NCBI RefSeq assembly: GCF_900454685.1
Contig: NZ_UATM01000032.1
Coordinates: 558,001 to 622,000 of the forward strand
Direction: 5' to 3'
Length of the DNA stretch: 64,000 nucleotides
DNA from: Peptoniphilus harei
GTDB taxonomy: Bacteria > Bacillota > Clostridia > Tissierellales > Peptoniphilaceae
Position numbers and translations under genes: made by a program. Each line of letters opens with the position of its first letter. Within the stretch, counting starts at the first letter, position 1. This document shows positions 42,584-52,669 of this stretch, piece by piece. The notes under the pieces were generated by a model that ran no database searches, was not told where the DNA came from, and saw only the letters and a list, made by a program, of their open reading frames with translations.

Positions 42584-43945
42584 TTAATCGCTTCTCTGTA
42601 AGTTCAAGAATTTTGTAAATTCCTTCTTAAACATCAATTCAACAGTTCCCGTTGGACCGTTCCTGTGCTTGGCAATAATAACTTCACCAACATTTGGCTT
42701 TTCCGATTCTTCCTTTGTGTAGTACTCGTCCCTGTAGAGGAACATTACGATGTCGGCGTCTTGCTCTATGGCACCAGACTCACGAAGGTCAGATAGGATT
42801 GGCCTGTGGTCAGTCCTAAGTTCTGGGGCACGAGAAAGTTGTGAAAGGGCAATGACAGGAACTTCTAATTCCTTGGCAATGGCCTTGAGGTTTCTCGATA
42901 TGGCAGAAATTTCTTGTTGTCTAGATTCAGACCTTGATGACATCTGCATAAGTTGGAGATAGTCAATTACAATTAAATCAAGTCCCTTTTCCACCTTCAT
43001 CCTTCGGCACTTGGCCTTTAGCTCTAGTGGAGAGATCCCTGCTGTGTCGTCGATTTCCATTTTTAGGCTGGACACAATGGGCATGGTGTTGATTATTTTT
43101 GTCCACTCTTCTTCGTTTAAGTTACCACTAATTACCTTTTGGAGGTCAACGTGTGAAGTGGAAGATATAATTCTCTGGAAGAGTTGGTTCTTACTCATTT
43201 CAAGAGAAAAGACGGCAACTGATGCCCCACCTCTTAGGGCGGCATTTGTTGCAATATTAACCATGAGAGCAGTCTTACCCATGGAAGGCCTTGCTGCCAA
43301 TAAAATCAAATCAGACTTTTGAAGTCCAGAAATTTTTCTGTCGAGGTCCACAAAACCAGTTGTAAGTCCCGTAAGGGCGTTGGGGTTTTGGGCCTTTTTT
43401 TCCATTTCAGAGAAGGAGTCCAGGGCAATGCTTTTAATATTTACAAGCCCATTCTTTGTGGAATCCTGAGTTATCTCAAAGACAGATTTTTCTGCAAGCT
43501 CAATGATGAGGTCTGCCTGGGCATCAGGAGAATAGGCAGCAGAAATTACCTTGTCTGATGAATCAATAAGTTCCCTTAGGATTCCCTTCTCCTTGATGAT
43601 CTTGCAGTAGTATTTAATATTTGAAACTGCAGTTACATTTGAAGAAAGATCTGCAAGGTAGGTGATGCCTCCAACTACTTCAAGGTCGTCAGTTTTTTTG
43701 AGTTCCTCAGCAATTGTTATAACATCAGCTGCTTCATTTCTGTTGTAAATATTTAAGATGGCATTATATATTTTTCTATGGGCCTCTTGGTAGAAGTCCT
43801 CTATTTTTAAGAGCTCAATAGATGTTGTGATGGCTTCCTTGGAAAGCATCATAGATCCAAGAGCTGACTCCTCTGCCTCCAAGTTGTGGGGAGGCATCTT
43901 TAAATTTGAAACAGAATTAAAATTTAATTCTCCCTTTGCTTCCAT
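42584..43945 (-). CDS. dnaB: Replicative DNA helicase DnaB
   Basis: 453 aa; I chose ATG 43945 although a TTG at 43954 would overlap the rplI end. The N-terminal domain (about 15-120, PPHNLEAEESALGSMML) is followed by the RecA-like motor with Walker A ARPSMGKTALMVN, SLEMSKNQLFQR, IDYLQLM and SQLSR. It is the hexameric replicative helicase (DnaC in Bacillus naming) and would be loaded by the DnaI-like protein at 3344. Gene order yybS-gdpP-rplI-dnaB is the conserved Firmicute one. Confidence 0.96.
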   Translation of the reverse strand: MEAKGELNFNSVSNLKMPPHNLEAEESALGSMMLSKEAITTSIELLKIEDFYQEAHRKIYNAILNIYNRNEAADVITIAEELKKTDDLEVVGGITYLADLSSNVTAVSNIKYYCKIIKEKGILRELIDSSDKVISAAYSPDAQADLIIELAEKSVFEITQDSTKNGLVNIKSIALDSFSEMEKKAQNPNALTGLTTGFVDLDRKISGLQKSDLILLAARPSMGKTALMVNIATNAALRGGASVAVFSLEMSKNQLFQRIISSTSHVDLQKVISGNLNEEEWTKIINTMPIVSSLKMEIDDTAGISPLELKAKCRRMKVEKGLDLIVIDYLQLMQMSSRSESRQQEISAISRNLKAIAKELEVPVIALSQLSRAPELRTDHRPILSDLRESGAIEQDADIVMFLYRDEYYTKEESEKPNVGEVIIAKHRNGPTGTVELMFKKEFTKFLNLQRSD

Positions 43946-43950
43946 ATCGA

Positions 43951-44400
43951 TCAAGATTCCGGTCTAACATTAACCTTTAGAGTGGCAACAACATCTGGGT
44001 AAAGCTTGATGTCAATATTTTTCATGCCAGCTTCCTTGATGTTTTCTTCAAGGACAATTTTCTTCTTATCAACATCAATTTTGTGTTCTTGTTTTAATTT
44101 CTTTGCAATGTCAGCAGAAGTGATGGCACCAAAAAGTCTTCCACCTTCTCCAGCCTTAGCCTTAATAGTTAAAGTTATTTCGCTAATTCTTTTTTTAATT
44201 TCATTTGCCTTAGCGCGGTTTTCTTTTTCTAATTTTTCTTCTTCTGCTTTATTTTTCTTCCAAGTTTCCATGTTTTCAGGAGTAGCTTCAATAGCTATTC
44301 CCCTTGGTAGCAAGAAGTTTCTAGCATAGCCAGTCTTAGCGTTAACAATTTCGCCTTTTTTACCTAAAGTTTTGTCGTCCTTAATTAAAATTACTTTCAT
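43951..44400 (-). CDS. rplI: 50S ribosomal protein L9
   Basis: 149 aa, full length. The N-terminal signature [20 protein letters not shown] and the connecting charged helix lead to a C-terminal domain ending KVNVRPES. It binds 23S rRNA in the large subunit. It lies one base after gdpP and just ahead of dnaB. Confidence 0.97.
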   Translation of the reverse strand: MKVILIKDDKTLGKKGEIVNAKTGYARNFLLPRGIAIEATPENMETWKKNKAEEEKLEKENRAKANEIKKRISEITLTIKAKAGEGGRLFGAITSADIAKKLKQEHKIDVDKKKIVLEENIKEAGMKNIDIKLYPDVVATLKVNVRPES

Positions 44401-44401
44401 A

Positions 44402-46399
44402 TTATTCCTCGCTTTTATTATCAGTTAAATATTCGTCAATAGCTTCTGTTAAAATCTTTTCTGCTTCGTCTAAGTCTGTTGTATCAAGTTGGGCTCCAGC
44501 CATATTCAAGTGGCCGCCTCCACCAATTTTTTCTAAGATAAGTTGGACTGAAACAACCTCTCCACGAGACCTTCCCGATATGTGGGTCTTGCCATCATTT
44601 ATTGTGAGAACAAAGGATGCGTCAATTCCATTTATATCAAGTAGGGCATCGGCAGCTTGGGCTGCAACGAGAACAGAGTTGTTGGATTCCTTATCAAAGC
44701 GTGATACAGCAATATTGTCGTGGATCATCTTTGTATTGTGAATTACTTCTGCCCTGTAAACCATGGTGTCCAAGTCATCTTGGAAGAGGGCCTTTACCTT
44801 TATCATGTTAGCTCCAGCTCTCTTTAAGACGGAAGCTGCTTCAAAGGTCCTTACACCAGTTTGGAAGGAGAAGTTCTTAGTGTCTACAACTATACCACTC
44901 ATTAGGGCGTCGGCCTCAAAGTGAGTTAGGTTTAAGTCGCTTGACATATAAGTTAGCATTTCAGTTATAAGTTCACAAGTTGAAGAAGCATAGGGTTCAA
45001 CATATTGTAGAACGGGATTGTCCACAAATTCCTTGCCCCTCCTGTGGTGGTCTATAACAACAATTTGGTTAGTCTTGTCCAAGAGTTCTGGACACTCTGT
45101 AAAGGATGGCTTGTGATTATCCACTAATACCAAGAGTGAAGAGTGCTTAATCCTATTAAGAGCAGTCTCCCTAGAAATTACTTTTTCATAAATTTCTGGT
45201 TCCTCCTCCTTCATCCTGTCAATTAAATTGTCAATAGAAGGGTTGGATTTTTCAAGGACAATATAGCCTTCCTTGTTCCTGTTTAAGGTTGCACGAAGAC
45301 AACCAATAGCTGCACCAATGGCATCCATGTCGGGGTTTTTGTGGCCCATGATGTAGACATTTTCAGACCTCTCAATTAATTGTTTAAGAGCCTCACCAAT
45401 AACCCTTGCCTTAACCTTATTTCTCTTTTCAACAGCCTTGGATTTTCCACCAAAGAATTCATAATTATCCTCAACCTTAACAACAGCTTGATCGCCTCCA
45501 CGACCTAGGGCCAAGTCAAGAGATGAGTCTGATTCAATATAGGCATCCTTGAAGTTAAGTCCAAAAGAAGAAACTCCAATGGAAAGAGTAATGGGGATTG
45601 AGTTCCCCTTGTTTAGGTCTCTCAAGTCATCTAAGATATCAAATTTCTTTTCCTTAATTGCCCTTAGGGACTTAAAGTTCATAACAACAAGATATAGGTC
45701 CTCATCAGACTTTCTCACAAGGGCATCATACTCTTCAAAGTATTGAGAAATTGTTGAGTCAATCTCTGCAATGAGAAGGGGTCTGATTTCTGACGGAGCA
45801 GAAGATATGGCCTCATCAAAGTTATCCACTTCCACCTTTGCCACAATGGCAAAGTCATCAGTGTACTTGTCCTTTAAATTTTGGTAGGCAGTGTTGTCCA
45901 CTAGATAAAAGAGGACAGACCTGCCTTCTCCCTTTTCAGACTTGTTTTTAACAACATTTGTATAGATGTTAAAAAATCTTTTGTTTAATTCAACGGGTAT
46001 TGTCCTTTCACCATTGGAATTTAAGATATTGGCAATATCAATGTCTCCAATTAGGTTCTCAAGGTCACTGTCAATTACATCCTTTTCATTGAAAAGATTG
46101 ATAAAGGGTGTGTTGTACCAAAGTATTTTTGCCTTTTCGTCAGTAACAACTAGGGGAAAGGGCATGTCAAAGATTGCCTGCTTAGTCAGGGAATCAAATC
46201 TTTTATTTAAGTTTTCAAGGTTTTTTAAATTTTCTTCATTTTTGCTATTTATTTTGTTGTAGGCCAAGAAGGCTACATAAGCAAGTCCCAAGATTCCAAT
46301 AAGACCATAAAGAGGTCTAAGGAAGAGCAGGATAAGGACAAGTATTATTCCAAAAATAAAAAATGGAAGAAAATCTTTAAAATTATAATTATTTTTCAT
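44402..46399 (-). CDS. gdpP: Cyclic-di-AMP phosphodiesterase GdpP
   Basis: 665 aa: two N-terminal membrane segments (about 10-45), a degenerate PAS (about 75-150), a degenerate GGDEF (about 170-310), then the DHH/DHHA1 phosphodiesterase (about 340-655). DHH motifs are [33 protein letters not shown] and [12 protein letters not shown]. It hydrolyses c-di-AMP to pApA and so affects potassium and osmolyte control and wall stress; the RCK-bearing antiporter in this window is a possible downstream target. It lies between yybS and rplI. Confidence 0.95.
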   Translation of the reverse strand: MKNNYNFKDFLPFFIFGIILVLILLFLRPLYGLIGILGLAYVAFLAYNKINSKNEENLKNLENLNKRFDSLTKQAIFDMPFPLVVTDEKAKILWYNTPFINLFNEKDVIDSDLENLIGDIDIANILNSNGERTIPVELNKRFFNIYTNVVKNKSEKGEGRSVLFYLVDNTAYQNLKDKYTDDFAIVAKVEVDNFDEAISSAPSEIRPLLIAEIDSTISQYFEEYDALVRKSDEDLYLVVMNFKSLRAIKEKKFDILDDLRDLNKGNSIPITLSIGVSSFGLNFKDAYIESDSSLDLALGRGGDQAVVKVEDNYEFFGGKSKAVEKRNKVKARVIGEALKQLIERSENVYIMGHKNPDMDAIGAAIGCLRATLNRNKEGYIVLEKSNPSIDNLIDRMKEEEPEIYEKVISRETALNRIKHSSLLVLVDNHKPSFTECPELLDKTNQIVVIDHHRRGKEFVDNPVLQYVEPYASSTCELITEMLTYMSSDLNLTHFEADALMSGIVVDTKNFSFQTGVRTFEAASVLKRAGANMIKVKALFQDDLDTMVYRAEVIHNTKMIHDNIAVSRFDKESNNSVLVAAQAADALLDINGIDASFVLTINDGKTHISGRSRGEVVSVQLILEKIGGGGHLNMAGAQLDTTDLDEAEKILTEAIDEYLTDNKSEE

Positions 46400-46410
46400 A
46401 GCATTCCCAC

Positions 46411-47328
46411 TTATTTAATTTTTCTAAAGTTAACAATTTGATCAAGACCACCAAGTATTATCACAAAAATCTGAAGAGATGAAATAGTGAAGCTCAGTCC
46501 TATTAAGAGAAATTGTAAAAATCTCTTTACTCCAAATCTCGTCATATAAAACTTGGCTATGGCAAGACCAGATACATAGAGCATAAAAAACACTAGATTC
46601 ATTAGGTTTATCATAAAGACTTGTCCTGTGGGTCCAAAGTAGTCGCCAGTTAGTGAAAATAGGGCAAGACTCACAAGAGACAAGATTATAATCTCTCTTG
46701 GAAACTTCAAGAATTCAAGAGAAGATGGTTGAATAATAAAGACTCCTCTTGCAAGAAGACTCCTCCCAGCCCATGTATAAGTGATATAGGATGTCACAAG
46801 GGATGTGATAATTAGGACTGATGGGAGAATTTGCAAGAACCTCTTGTAGTAAAGTTCAACATTTTCTGTGAAAATCGCCATAGTCCCTGAAGATAATAAA
46901 TCTTCACCTGCTAGATTTTTGTAAAATTCTGTAATTGCATTAATAGTTTCCTTTGAATTTAGGACTTCGCTATTGATCCCAAAGGCAAAGAATAGAACCA
47001 TTATTGATGTAAAAAATATTAAAGATGTCGCCAAGATAGTCATGGAGACAGATCTTTTCGTAGTTATCATGTAGTGAAAAATTAAGATGAAGGGACCAAA
47101 GATTGTAAAGACAACTATGGCTTGGACAGGTCCCATAAAGGCCCCAAGTAATAGTACAACAGCAAGAAGTGTTGCCATTACTTTTATTATTCCTTCCTTC
47201 ACAGATTCAGCTACATACATAGAAGGAAACAAAATATAGAGAAAGGGAAAGATCATTCCAAGAGTGGAGATGACAATAGACCTTGTGAAGAGTCTAAAGA
47301 GTCCCTTATAGTCAGTTTCTTTTTCCAA
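46411..47328 (-). CDS. yybS: YybS family (DUF2232) membrane protein
   Basis: 305 aa from TTG 47328 with AGGAGT seven bases before it. About eight membrane segments. The gene is 11 bp upstream of gdpP, the conserved position of yybS, and the sequence resembles DUF2232 proteins. Its molecular role is unknown; the layout is that of an ECF-type transporter component. It is the first gene of the yybS-gdpP-rplI-dnaB run. Confidence 0.82.
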   Translation of the reverse strand: MEKETDYKGLFRLFTRSIVISTLGMIFPFLYILFPSMYVAESVKEGIIKVMATLLAVVLLLGAFMGPVQAIVVFTIFGPFILIFHYMITTKRSVSMTILATSLIFFTSIMVLFFAFGINSEVLNSKETINAITEFYKNLAGEDLLSSGTMAIFTENVELYYKRFLQILPSVLIITSLVTSYITYTWAGRSLLARGVFIIQPSSLEFLKFPREIIILSLVSLALFSLTGDYFGPTGQVFMINLMNLVFFMLYVSGLAIAKFYMTRFGVKRFLQFLLIGLSFTISSLQIFVIILGGLDQIVNFRKIK

Positions 47329-47420
47329 TAAATCAACTCCTATCCACCATATTTTACCATAGAAATCAAATTTGATAAAGAAATCTAGCTTGACTTTAAC
47401 TTATTGAAGTAAATAAAAAA

Positions 47421-47440
47421 AGTCCCTAAAATTAGGAACT
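47421..47440 (-). terminator. Terminator after the DegV gene
   Basis: Stem AGTCCCTAA/TTAGGAACT (47421-47429, 47432-47440, with one mismatch) flanked by A7 on plus, i.e. T7 on the minus strand. Confidence 0.7.
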
Positions 47441-47449
47441 TTTAAAAAC

Positions 47450-48298
47450 TTAAATTTCTTTACTAAAGTAAGACAAGAAGAGGGCGCCTGGACCTGTGTG
47501 TGTCCCAACAACGCTAACGATTTGTATAAACTCTGGTGAGGATATTTTATCTTCCCATAGACTCTTTGTCTCTCTTAGGTATTTCTCAATTTTGTTGCTA
47601 TCTCGACCTGTGTAGCCAAGTTTTATTGGCATGTCAAAGTCAATGGAGCCAGTCTTTTCTATTTCACTAATGAAAAGATTGTTGGCGTTCTTTATTCCCT
47701 TGGCCTTGCCCACAGATGTAATTGCTCCATCCTTCATAGAAAGAAGGACCTTAACAGAGAAGAGGTTTCCTAGAAGAGCTGATGTCTTTGAAATTCTTCC
47801 GCCTTTTTCAAGGTATTCTAAGGTGTCAACTAAAACAACAAGTCTAAGTCTCTTCTTAGCTTCATCAAGGATTTCTTTTATTTCTCTCGCCGACTTACCT
47901 TCTTTTACAAGTCTTGTGGCATAGTCCACAAGGGCACCTTCTGCGTTGGAGACATTTAAACTATCTACTATAAAAATTTTATCTTCAAGGCCTTCACTGG
48001 CAAGCTTGGCACTTTGATAAGTTCCCGATAACTTTGATGACAAGACAATAACCACTGCCTCGTCCCCATTATCGATTACTTCCTTGTAAATATCCATAAA
48101 GGCTACAGGAGTTGGTTGACTTGTCATAGGAAACTCTTCCTTCTTCTCTAGTCTTTCATAAAATTCGTCTTTTGTAATATCAACTGAATCTAAAAAGTCT
48201 TCATCTCCAAAGGTAACGTGAAGGGGAACTACTATTAAGTCCTTCTTAATATTTTCTTCCACATCACAAGTTGATCCCACAATTATTTTTACTGCCAT
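47450..48298 (-). CDS. DegV family fatty-acid-binding protein
   Basis: 282 aa. The DegV fold is indicated by IIVGSTCDVEEN at the N-terminus, FPMTSQPTPVAFMDIY (about 57), VIVLSSKLSGTYQSA (about 82), LEYLEKGGRISK (about 155) and a GTHTGPGALFLSY end. FakB-type members hold a fatty acid for phosphorylation by the kinase FakA. No FakA gene is in the window. Single gene behind GAGGAAA. Confidence 0.88.
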   Translation of the reverse strand: MAVKIIVGSTCDVEENIKKDLIVVPLHVTFGDEDFLDSVDITKDEFYERLEKKEEFPMTSQPTPVAFMDIYKEVIDNGDEAVVIVLSSKLSGTYQSAKLASEGLEDKIFIVDSLNVSNAEGALVDYATRLVKEGKSAREIKEILDEAKKRLRLVVLVDTLEYLEKGGRISKTSALLGNLFSVKVLLSMKDGAITSVGKAKGIKNANNLFISEIEKTGSIDFDMPIKLGYTGRDSNKIEKYLRETKSLWEDKISSPEFIQIVSVVGTHTGPGALFLSYFSKEI

Positions 48299-48348
48299 AT
48301 ATTTCCTCTCAATTATAAATCTATAGTCTAAATTTGAATTCCATCAAA

Positions 48349-48793
48349 TTAAAGTTTTTCTTCTGTCAAGTTCTCAATATTTTCTGAAAGGGCACCTAGG
48401 ACTTCATAAAAAATTTCCTTCTTGTCCCCTGAAATATTTTTGTTTGCAAGCTCAATGTATTCCATGGTCCTTTCACTTATCTTGGCACCTATGAGCCTTC
48501 CCTTTTCTGTGAGATAAAAGCTGCCTCCGTAGTTGTTCTTATTGTTTGATTTTTTTTTCTACGATGCCAGACTTTATCATTTGGTTTAGGTTCCTCGACA
48601 CGTCAGACTTATCCTTGCCGCTTATTTTTACAAGCTCCATAGAATTTAGTTTGTCGTGGTCGTAAAGGGCCAGCATATAGATTAGCTGACTTGCGTTTAG
48701 GCCAAAGTCCTTCATGACTTGGCCTGCTAACTTTTGCCAGTTCTTTACAAGATTAAAGATCTCGCTGGAAAAGTAATTGAATTTATCTAGCAT
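48349..48793 (-). pseudogene. MarR family regulator with a one-base frameshift
   Basis: From ATG 48793 the frame codes a winged helix (LNASQLIYMLALYDHDKLNSMELVK and DKSDVSRNLNQMIKSGIVEKK), then stops early at 48539. Downstream the neighbouring frame continues with GGSFYLTEKGRLIGAKISE...ENIENLTEEKL to a TAA at 48349. The break is in an A9 run (T9 at 48550-48558 on plus); deleting one A restores a 147-residue MarR protein of normal length. It may be a slippage-prone on/off site, a real loss, or a sequencing error. Confidence 0.82.
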
Positions 48794-48931
48794 AAACACC
48801 CCACTAATTTGATGTAAATTTAAGTATAAATAATACTTGTTGACATGTCAACATTTATATCTTTGAAGATTTTTTATTAAAAATTTGTGTTAAAATGTCA
48901 TAAGAGATAAACTTCTTAAGGAGATGATTTT

Positions 48932-49615
48932 ATCAATAGGTATTCAAAAATAACAAACAAGACAAAGAGGGAAATTGTCCTCTTAAAGGCAAGGCCTTGC
49001 AAGTGGGGAAAGTGTACTTTTTGTGATTATATAGAAGACAATGAGATAGATAATAAAAAGATAGACGAGATAAATCTTGAAGTCTTAAAAAATGTCACGG
49101 GAGAGTTTGGAGTCCTAGAAGTGATTGACTCTGCATCAGTTTTTGATTTGACAGAAAATACGCTTAAAGAAATAAAAAAAGTAGTTGAAGAAAAAAATAT
49201 AAAGAGATTATTTTTTGAAGCTCACTGGATTTATAGGAATAGACTTGACGAGATAAGAGACTTTTTTGGAATTCCCATAACTTTTAAGACGGGAATAGAA
49301 ACTTTTGATAACGACTTTAGGGAAAATGTCCTAAAAAAAGGTGCAAACTTTAAAGACTATAGGGAAGTTAAAAAATATTTTGACTCACCCTGCGTCATGG
49401 TGGGCATAAAGGGTCAGACAAGAGAAATGATTGACCGCGACATGGAAATAATAAAAAATTTCTCTCATGCTACAGTAAATATTTTTATGAACAACTCCAC
49501 AGATATAAAAAGAGATGAAGATCTTGTGAAGTGGTTCGTAGAAAAATACAGGTATCTTGAAGATGATCCAAGAATTGATATTTTATTTGAAATAACAGAT
49601 TTTGGTGTAGGCTAA
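48932..49615 (+). CDS. Radical SAM protein with an apparent ATC start
   Basis: 227 aa if translation starts at ATC 48932, which lies 8 bases after AAGGAG (48918-48923). No ATG, GTG or TTG exists in frame between the upstream stop (48917) and a GTG at 49121. Starting at 49121 would delete the iron-sulfur motif RPCKWGKCTFCDY (about residues 24-36, CX4CX2C). The rest has GVLEVIDSASVFDL and FKTGIETFDNDFRENVLKKG, as in TIGR01210/archaeosine-synthase-like radical SAM proteins. It probably uses a [4Fe-4S] cluster and S-adenosylmethionine; substrate unknown. The expected ATG may have mutated in this strain. Confidence 0.78.
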   Translation: MNRYSKITNKTKREIVLLKARPCKWGKCTFCDYIEDNEIDNKKIDEINLEVLKNVTGEFGVLEVIDSASVFDLTENTLKEIKKVVEEKNIKRLFFEAHWIYRNRLDEIRDFFGIPITFKTGIETFDNDFRENVLKKGANFKDYREVKKYFDSPCVMVGIKGQTREMIDRDMEIIKNFSHATVNIFMNNSTDIKRDEDLVKWFVEKYRYLEDDPRIDILFEITDFGVG

Positions 49616-49619
49616 AAAA

Positions 49620-49650
49620 GACGCTGTGATTAAATTAACAGCGTCCTTTT
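49620..49650. terminator. Bidirectional terminator
   Basis: Stem GACGCTGT/ACAGCGTC (49620-49627, 49638-49645) with A6 before and T6 after. It ends the radical SAM gene, and its right half overlaps the last codons of the minus-strand membrane gene. Confidence 0.8.
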
Positions 49651-50000
49651 TTATTAGGCTTCTTATATTTTAATATTTTATAAATAGTTAAAATAGATAA
49701 GGAACTAAGAAAAATAAAAACATGATTTTGTGGTGATTCAGATGCCATTGGAGAAATAAAATCTTCAATAAAGAATTCTATCAAAACTAAAATAATATAA
49801 ATTATAGCAAGACATTTTATATGGTTACTAAACTTAAAACTATAAATTTTTTCAAAAAAGCTTAAAATAAGTAGGCTTAGAATACTATATATCAAGACAG
49901 CTATTTTATTTATTGGATAAAAATAGTTTACAAATGCAAGTGCTATAAAGACAAATAGATATAGGATATGCAAATTTTTATTTTTTAAAAGTTTCATCAT
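49635..50000 (-). CDS. Hypothetical membrane protein
   Basis: 121 aa from ATG 50000 (a second ATG is adjacent), behind AAAGGAA. Four hydrophobic segments (about 9-26, 31-49, 61-80, 92-108) are followed by a basic tail YKKPNKKGRC. The stop codon lies inside the shared terminator stem. I do not recognise a family. The AT-rich codon use is stronger than in the neighbours. Confidence 0.65.
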   Translation of the reverse strand: MMKLLKNKNLHILYLFVFIALAFVNYFYPINKIAVLIYSILSLLILSFFEKIYSFKFSNHIKCLAIIYIILVLIEFFIEDFISPMASESPQNHVFIFLSSLSILTIYKILKYKKPNKKGRC

Positions 50001-50128
50001 AAGTTCCTTTCAATTAAGAATAGTATTATTTTAACAAAAAAATAAAGATTTATGATTTGAAAATTAAATTTTTTGGAAGCTAGTCATGAATTATTTTCTT
50101 ACAATTTAATAGAAGCTGACATAAAAAT

Positions 50129-50160
50129 ACCCGGTGAATTTCCACCGGGTTTATTTTTAT
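50129..50160. terminator. Bidirectional terminator before the AbgT gene end
   Basis: Stem ACCCGGTG/CACCGGGT (50129-50136, 50143-50150) with A5 before and T-rich sequence after. Confidence 0.8.
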
Positions 50161-50175
50161 TGAGAATATTTTATT

Positions 50176-51753
50176 TTAGATAAATAACATTGAAACCATG
50201 TCTTGTACATGAAGTGGTGCTTCAGGTCCAACTGGAATTCCAAGTAGGTACCATACAACCATTAATAGTGACCAACCCACTAGGAAGCACATGGAGTATG
50301 GAAGCATCATTGATGTAAGTGTTCCAAGTCCAGAGTCCTTGTCGTATTTTTGCATGAATACAACGATCATTGCAAAGTAAGACATAAGTGGTGTGATGAT
50401 GTTTGTTGAAGAGTCACCAATTCTATATGCAACTTGTGTAAGTGCAGGTGAAAGTCCAAGGTTATACATCATTGGAACGAAGATTGGAGCCATGATTGCC
50501 CATTTTGCTGAAGCTGATCCCATGAATAGGTTAAGGAAGGCTGATAGCAAGATGAACATTAGTAGAAGTGGTAGTCCATTTAGTCCAATTGATTCTAAAA
50601 AGTCTGCTCCGTTTTTTGCAAGGATAAGTCCAAGGTTTGTCTTATTGAAATAAGATACGAATTGTGCTGCAAAGAATGCTAGTACCATGTATCCACCAAG
50701 ACCTTGCATTGCCTTAGTCATTGTGTCAACTAAGTCGTGTGAAGTCTTAATTGTTCCAACTGTCTTACCATAAGCGAGACCTGGAACTAAGAATAGTAGA
50801 AGCATTGCTGGGATAAGTCCGTGACCTAAGAAGTTCTTAAGAGTCATTGCGTTCTTACCTTCTTCAAGTTCTCTAAATGGAGCACCTGCTGGGAACATTA
50901 GGAAGGCCATTATAGCTACGAAAATGATTAGTGCTATAAGTGCATTTCTAAGACCCTTCAATTCAAGTTCAGTTAATGGATTTTCGTCAACTTGGTAAGT
51001 TCCGTGGTATTCTCCTAAGTTCTTTTCAACAATTTTGTTTGTAACAAGTGTACCAACAATTGTGATTAAGAATGTTGAAACAAATAGGAAGTACCAGTTA
51101 CAAGTTGCTGCTAGTTCCATATCAATTCCACCAGCTCTTAGGGCTTCGTTTGTGATGTTTGTAAGAAGTGGGTCAGTTGTACCAAGGATAAGGTTGGCTG
51201 AGAAACCACCACTAACACCAGCAAAGGCAGCTGCTATACCGGCAAGTGGATGACGACCAGCGTTAGCAAAGATAAGTGCTCCTAGTGGAACTACAACTAG
51301 GTATCCTGCGTCTGATGCGATGTTTGACATAACACCTGCGAAAACTACTGTAGCTGATAAAACTGTTGGGTTAACATTTGATAATAATTTCTTTAGAGTG
51401 GAATCAAATAGTCCACTGTTTTCAGCAACACCAACACCAAGCATAGCTACTAGTACTGTTCCTAGTGGAGCAAAGCCTGTGTAGTTATCAGTTGCAGAGT
51501 TAAAAATGTAGCGTAGACCATCCCAGTTAAGTAGGGAAACAGCCTCTTTAGTTACTTCTTCTCCTGCTTTAGCATCGAAGTATGTTACGCTCATGCCAGA
51601 TTTTGCTGCAAAATATGAAACTATGATTACGATTACACTAAGTATTGCAAAAATTATGGCTGGGTGAGGTAACTTGTTACCAATTACTTCAACACCTTTC
51701 AGAAAGCCACCGACATCATTTTGGTCTTTGACTTTTTTGTTTTGTTCTTTCAT
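50176..51753 (-). CDS. AbgT family transporter
   Basis: 525 aa, about 12-13 membrane segments, full length. Family motifs include GNKLPHPAIIFAILSVIVII at the start, GVAENSGLFDSTLKKL, GVMSNIASDAGYLVVVPLGA, FAGVSGGFSANLILGTTDPLL, and MGSASAKWAIMAPIFVPMM. AbgT proteins take up p-aminobenzoyl-glutamate or export antimetabolites such as sulfonamides, coupled to protons or sodium. It is divergent from the serine dehydratase operon. Ribosome site AGGAGGAA before ATG 51753. Confidence 0.87.
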   Translation of the reverse strand: MKEQNKKVKDQNDVGGFLKGVEVIGNKLPHPAIIFAILSVIVIIVSYFAAKSGMSVTYFDAKAGEEVTKEAVSLLNWDGLRYIFNSATDNYTGFAPLGTVLVAMLGVGVAENSGLFDSTLKKLLSNVNPTVLSATVVFAGVMSNIASDAGYLVVVPLGALIFANAGRHPLAGIAAAFAGVSGGFSANLILGTTDPLLTNITNEALRAGGIDMELAATCNWYFLFVSTFLITIVGTLVTNKIVEKNLGEYHGTYQVDENPLTELELKGLRNALIALIIFVAIMAFLMFPAGAPFRELEEGKNAMTLKNFLGHGLIPAMLLLFLVPGLAYGKTVGTIKTSHDLVDTMTKAMQGLGGYMVLAFFAAQFVSYFNKTNLGLILAKNGADFLESIGLNGLPLLLMFILLSAFLNLFMGSASAKWAIMAPIFVPMMYNLGLSPALTQVAYRIGDSSTNIITPLMSYFAMIVVFMQKYDKDSGLGTLTSMMLPYSMCFLVGWSLLMVVWYLLGIPVGPEAPLHVQDMVSMLFI

Positions 51754-51834
51754 AAATTCCTCCTATAAATGAAAATAATATCCTCATAATTTAATACTAT
51801 ATTATCTATGATATACTTGCAAGAAATATTTGGT

Positions 51835-51863
51835 TTTGCTGCAAATGTTTGTAATACAGCAAA
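51835..51863. promoter_or_regulatory. Inverted repeat between abgT and sdaAB
   Basis: TTTGCTG (51835-51841) and CAGCAAA (51857-51863) form a 7-bp inverted repeat in the divergent intergenic region, a possible operator. Confidence 0.45.
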
Positions 51864-52000
51864 GGGATAAAGTCAAACTTTTGTTAATCCATTCATAAAA
51901 GTGAAAGAATAAGTTAAATAACCACTCTTTAGGTCCAAATTCATTTCACAAATTAAGTATATTATGCTAAAATAAGGTCTAAGAAATAAGGGGGAGTCCA

Positions 52001-52669
52001 ATGAAAGAGTATAGTTCGTTTGAAATTCTTGGACCAGTAATGGTTGGTCCATCATCATCTCACACTGCAGGCGCTTGCAAAATTGCAAGACTAGCTGCAA
52101 AAATATGTCCAGATGATTATGAAAGCGTTGAGTTTTATCTTCATGGATCTTTTGCTTTTACATACAAGGGCCATGGAACAGATAGGGCACTTTTAGGTGG
52201 AATAATGGGATTCAAAACCTACGATAGCTCTATTAGGGATGCCTATGAAATTGCAGATGAGAGGGGAATTAAGTATTCCTTCATACCAATGAATTTAGGT
52301 GAAGGTTATCACCCAAACACTGTTAAGATTAAATTTAATTACAAGGATAGGGATAGTGAATATGTAATAGGGTCTTCAATTGGTGGTGGAAACATGATAA
52401 TTGTTGACATCAATGGAATTGAAGTAGAATATGACGGCAAGTTCCCTACATTCTTATTCCAATATCCAGAACAGAAGGGTGTAATAGCAGACGTGTCAAC
52501 TATTCTTGCTGACGAGTCCTACAATATTGAATCCATAAACACTACTAAGGATGAGCTTACAAATATTGTAACTCTAACTGTGGAGTTAGATGAAAGTGCA
52601 AACAAAAATCTAGTAGATAAATTGTTAAATAATTCCAGATATATCACATCAAAATATGTGGAGGTTTAA
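52001..52669 (+). CDS. sdaAB: L-serine dehydratase, beta subunit
   Basis: 222 aa. The N-terminal domain shows SFEILGPVMVGPSSSHTAGACKIARLA and HGTDRALLGG, typical of the iron-sulfur serine dehydratase beta chain. A C-terminal ACT domain (about 148-222) may bind serine. Together with the alpha subunit encoded one base later it converts serine to pyruvate and ammonia using a [4Fe-4S] cluster. First gene of sdaAB-sdaAA-transporter. Confidence 0.95.
   Translation: MKEYSSFEILGPVMVGPSSSHTAGACKIARLAAKICPDDYESVEFYLHGSFAFTYKGHGTDRALLGGIMGFKTYDSSIRDAYEIADERGIKYSFIPMNLGEGYHPNTVKIKFNYKDRDSEYVIGSSIGGGNMIIVDINGIEVEYDGKFPTFLFQYPEQKGVIADVSTILADESYNIESINTTKDELTNIVTLTVELDESANKNLVDKLLNNSRYITSKYVEV

Noticed and set aside
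49121-49615. Radical SAM gene starting at GTG 49121
   Set aside because: This start would remove the CX4CX2C iron-sulfur motif and has no ribosome site; the ATC at 48932 is preferred.
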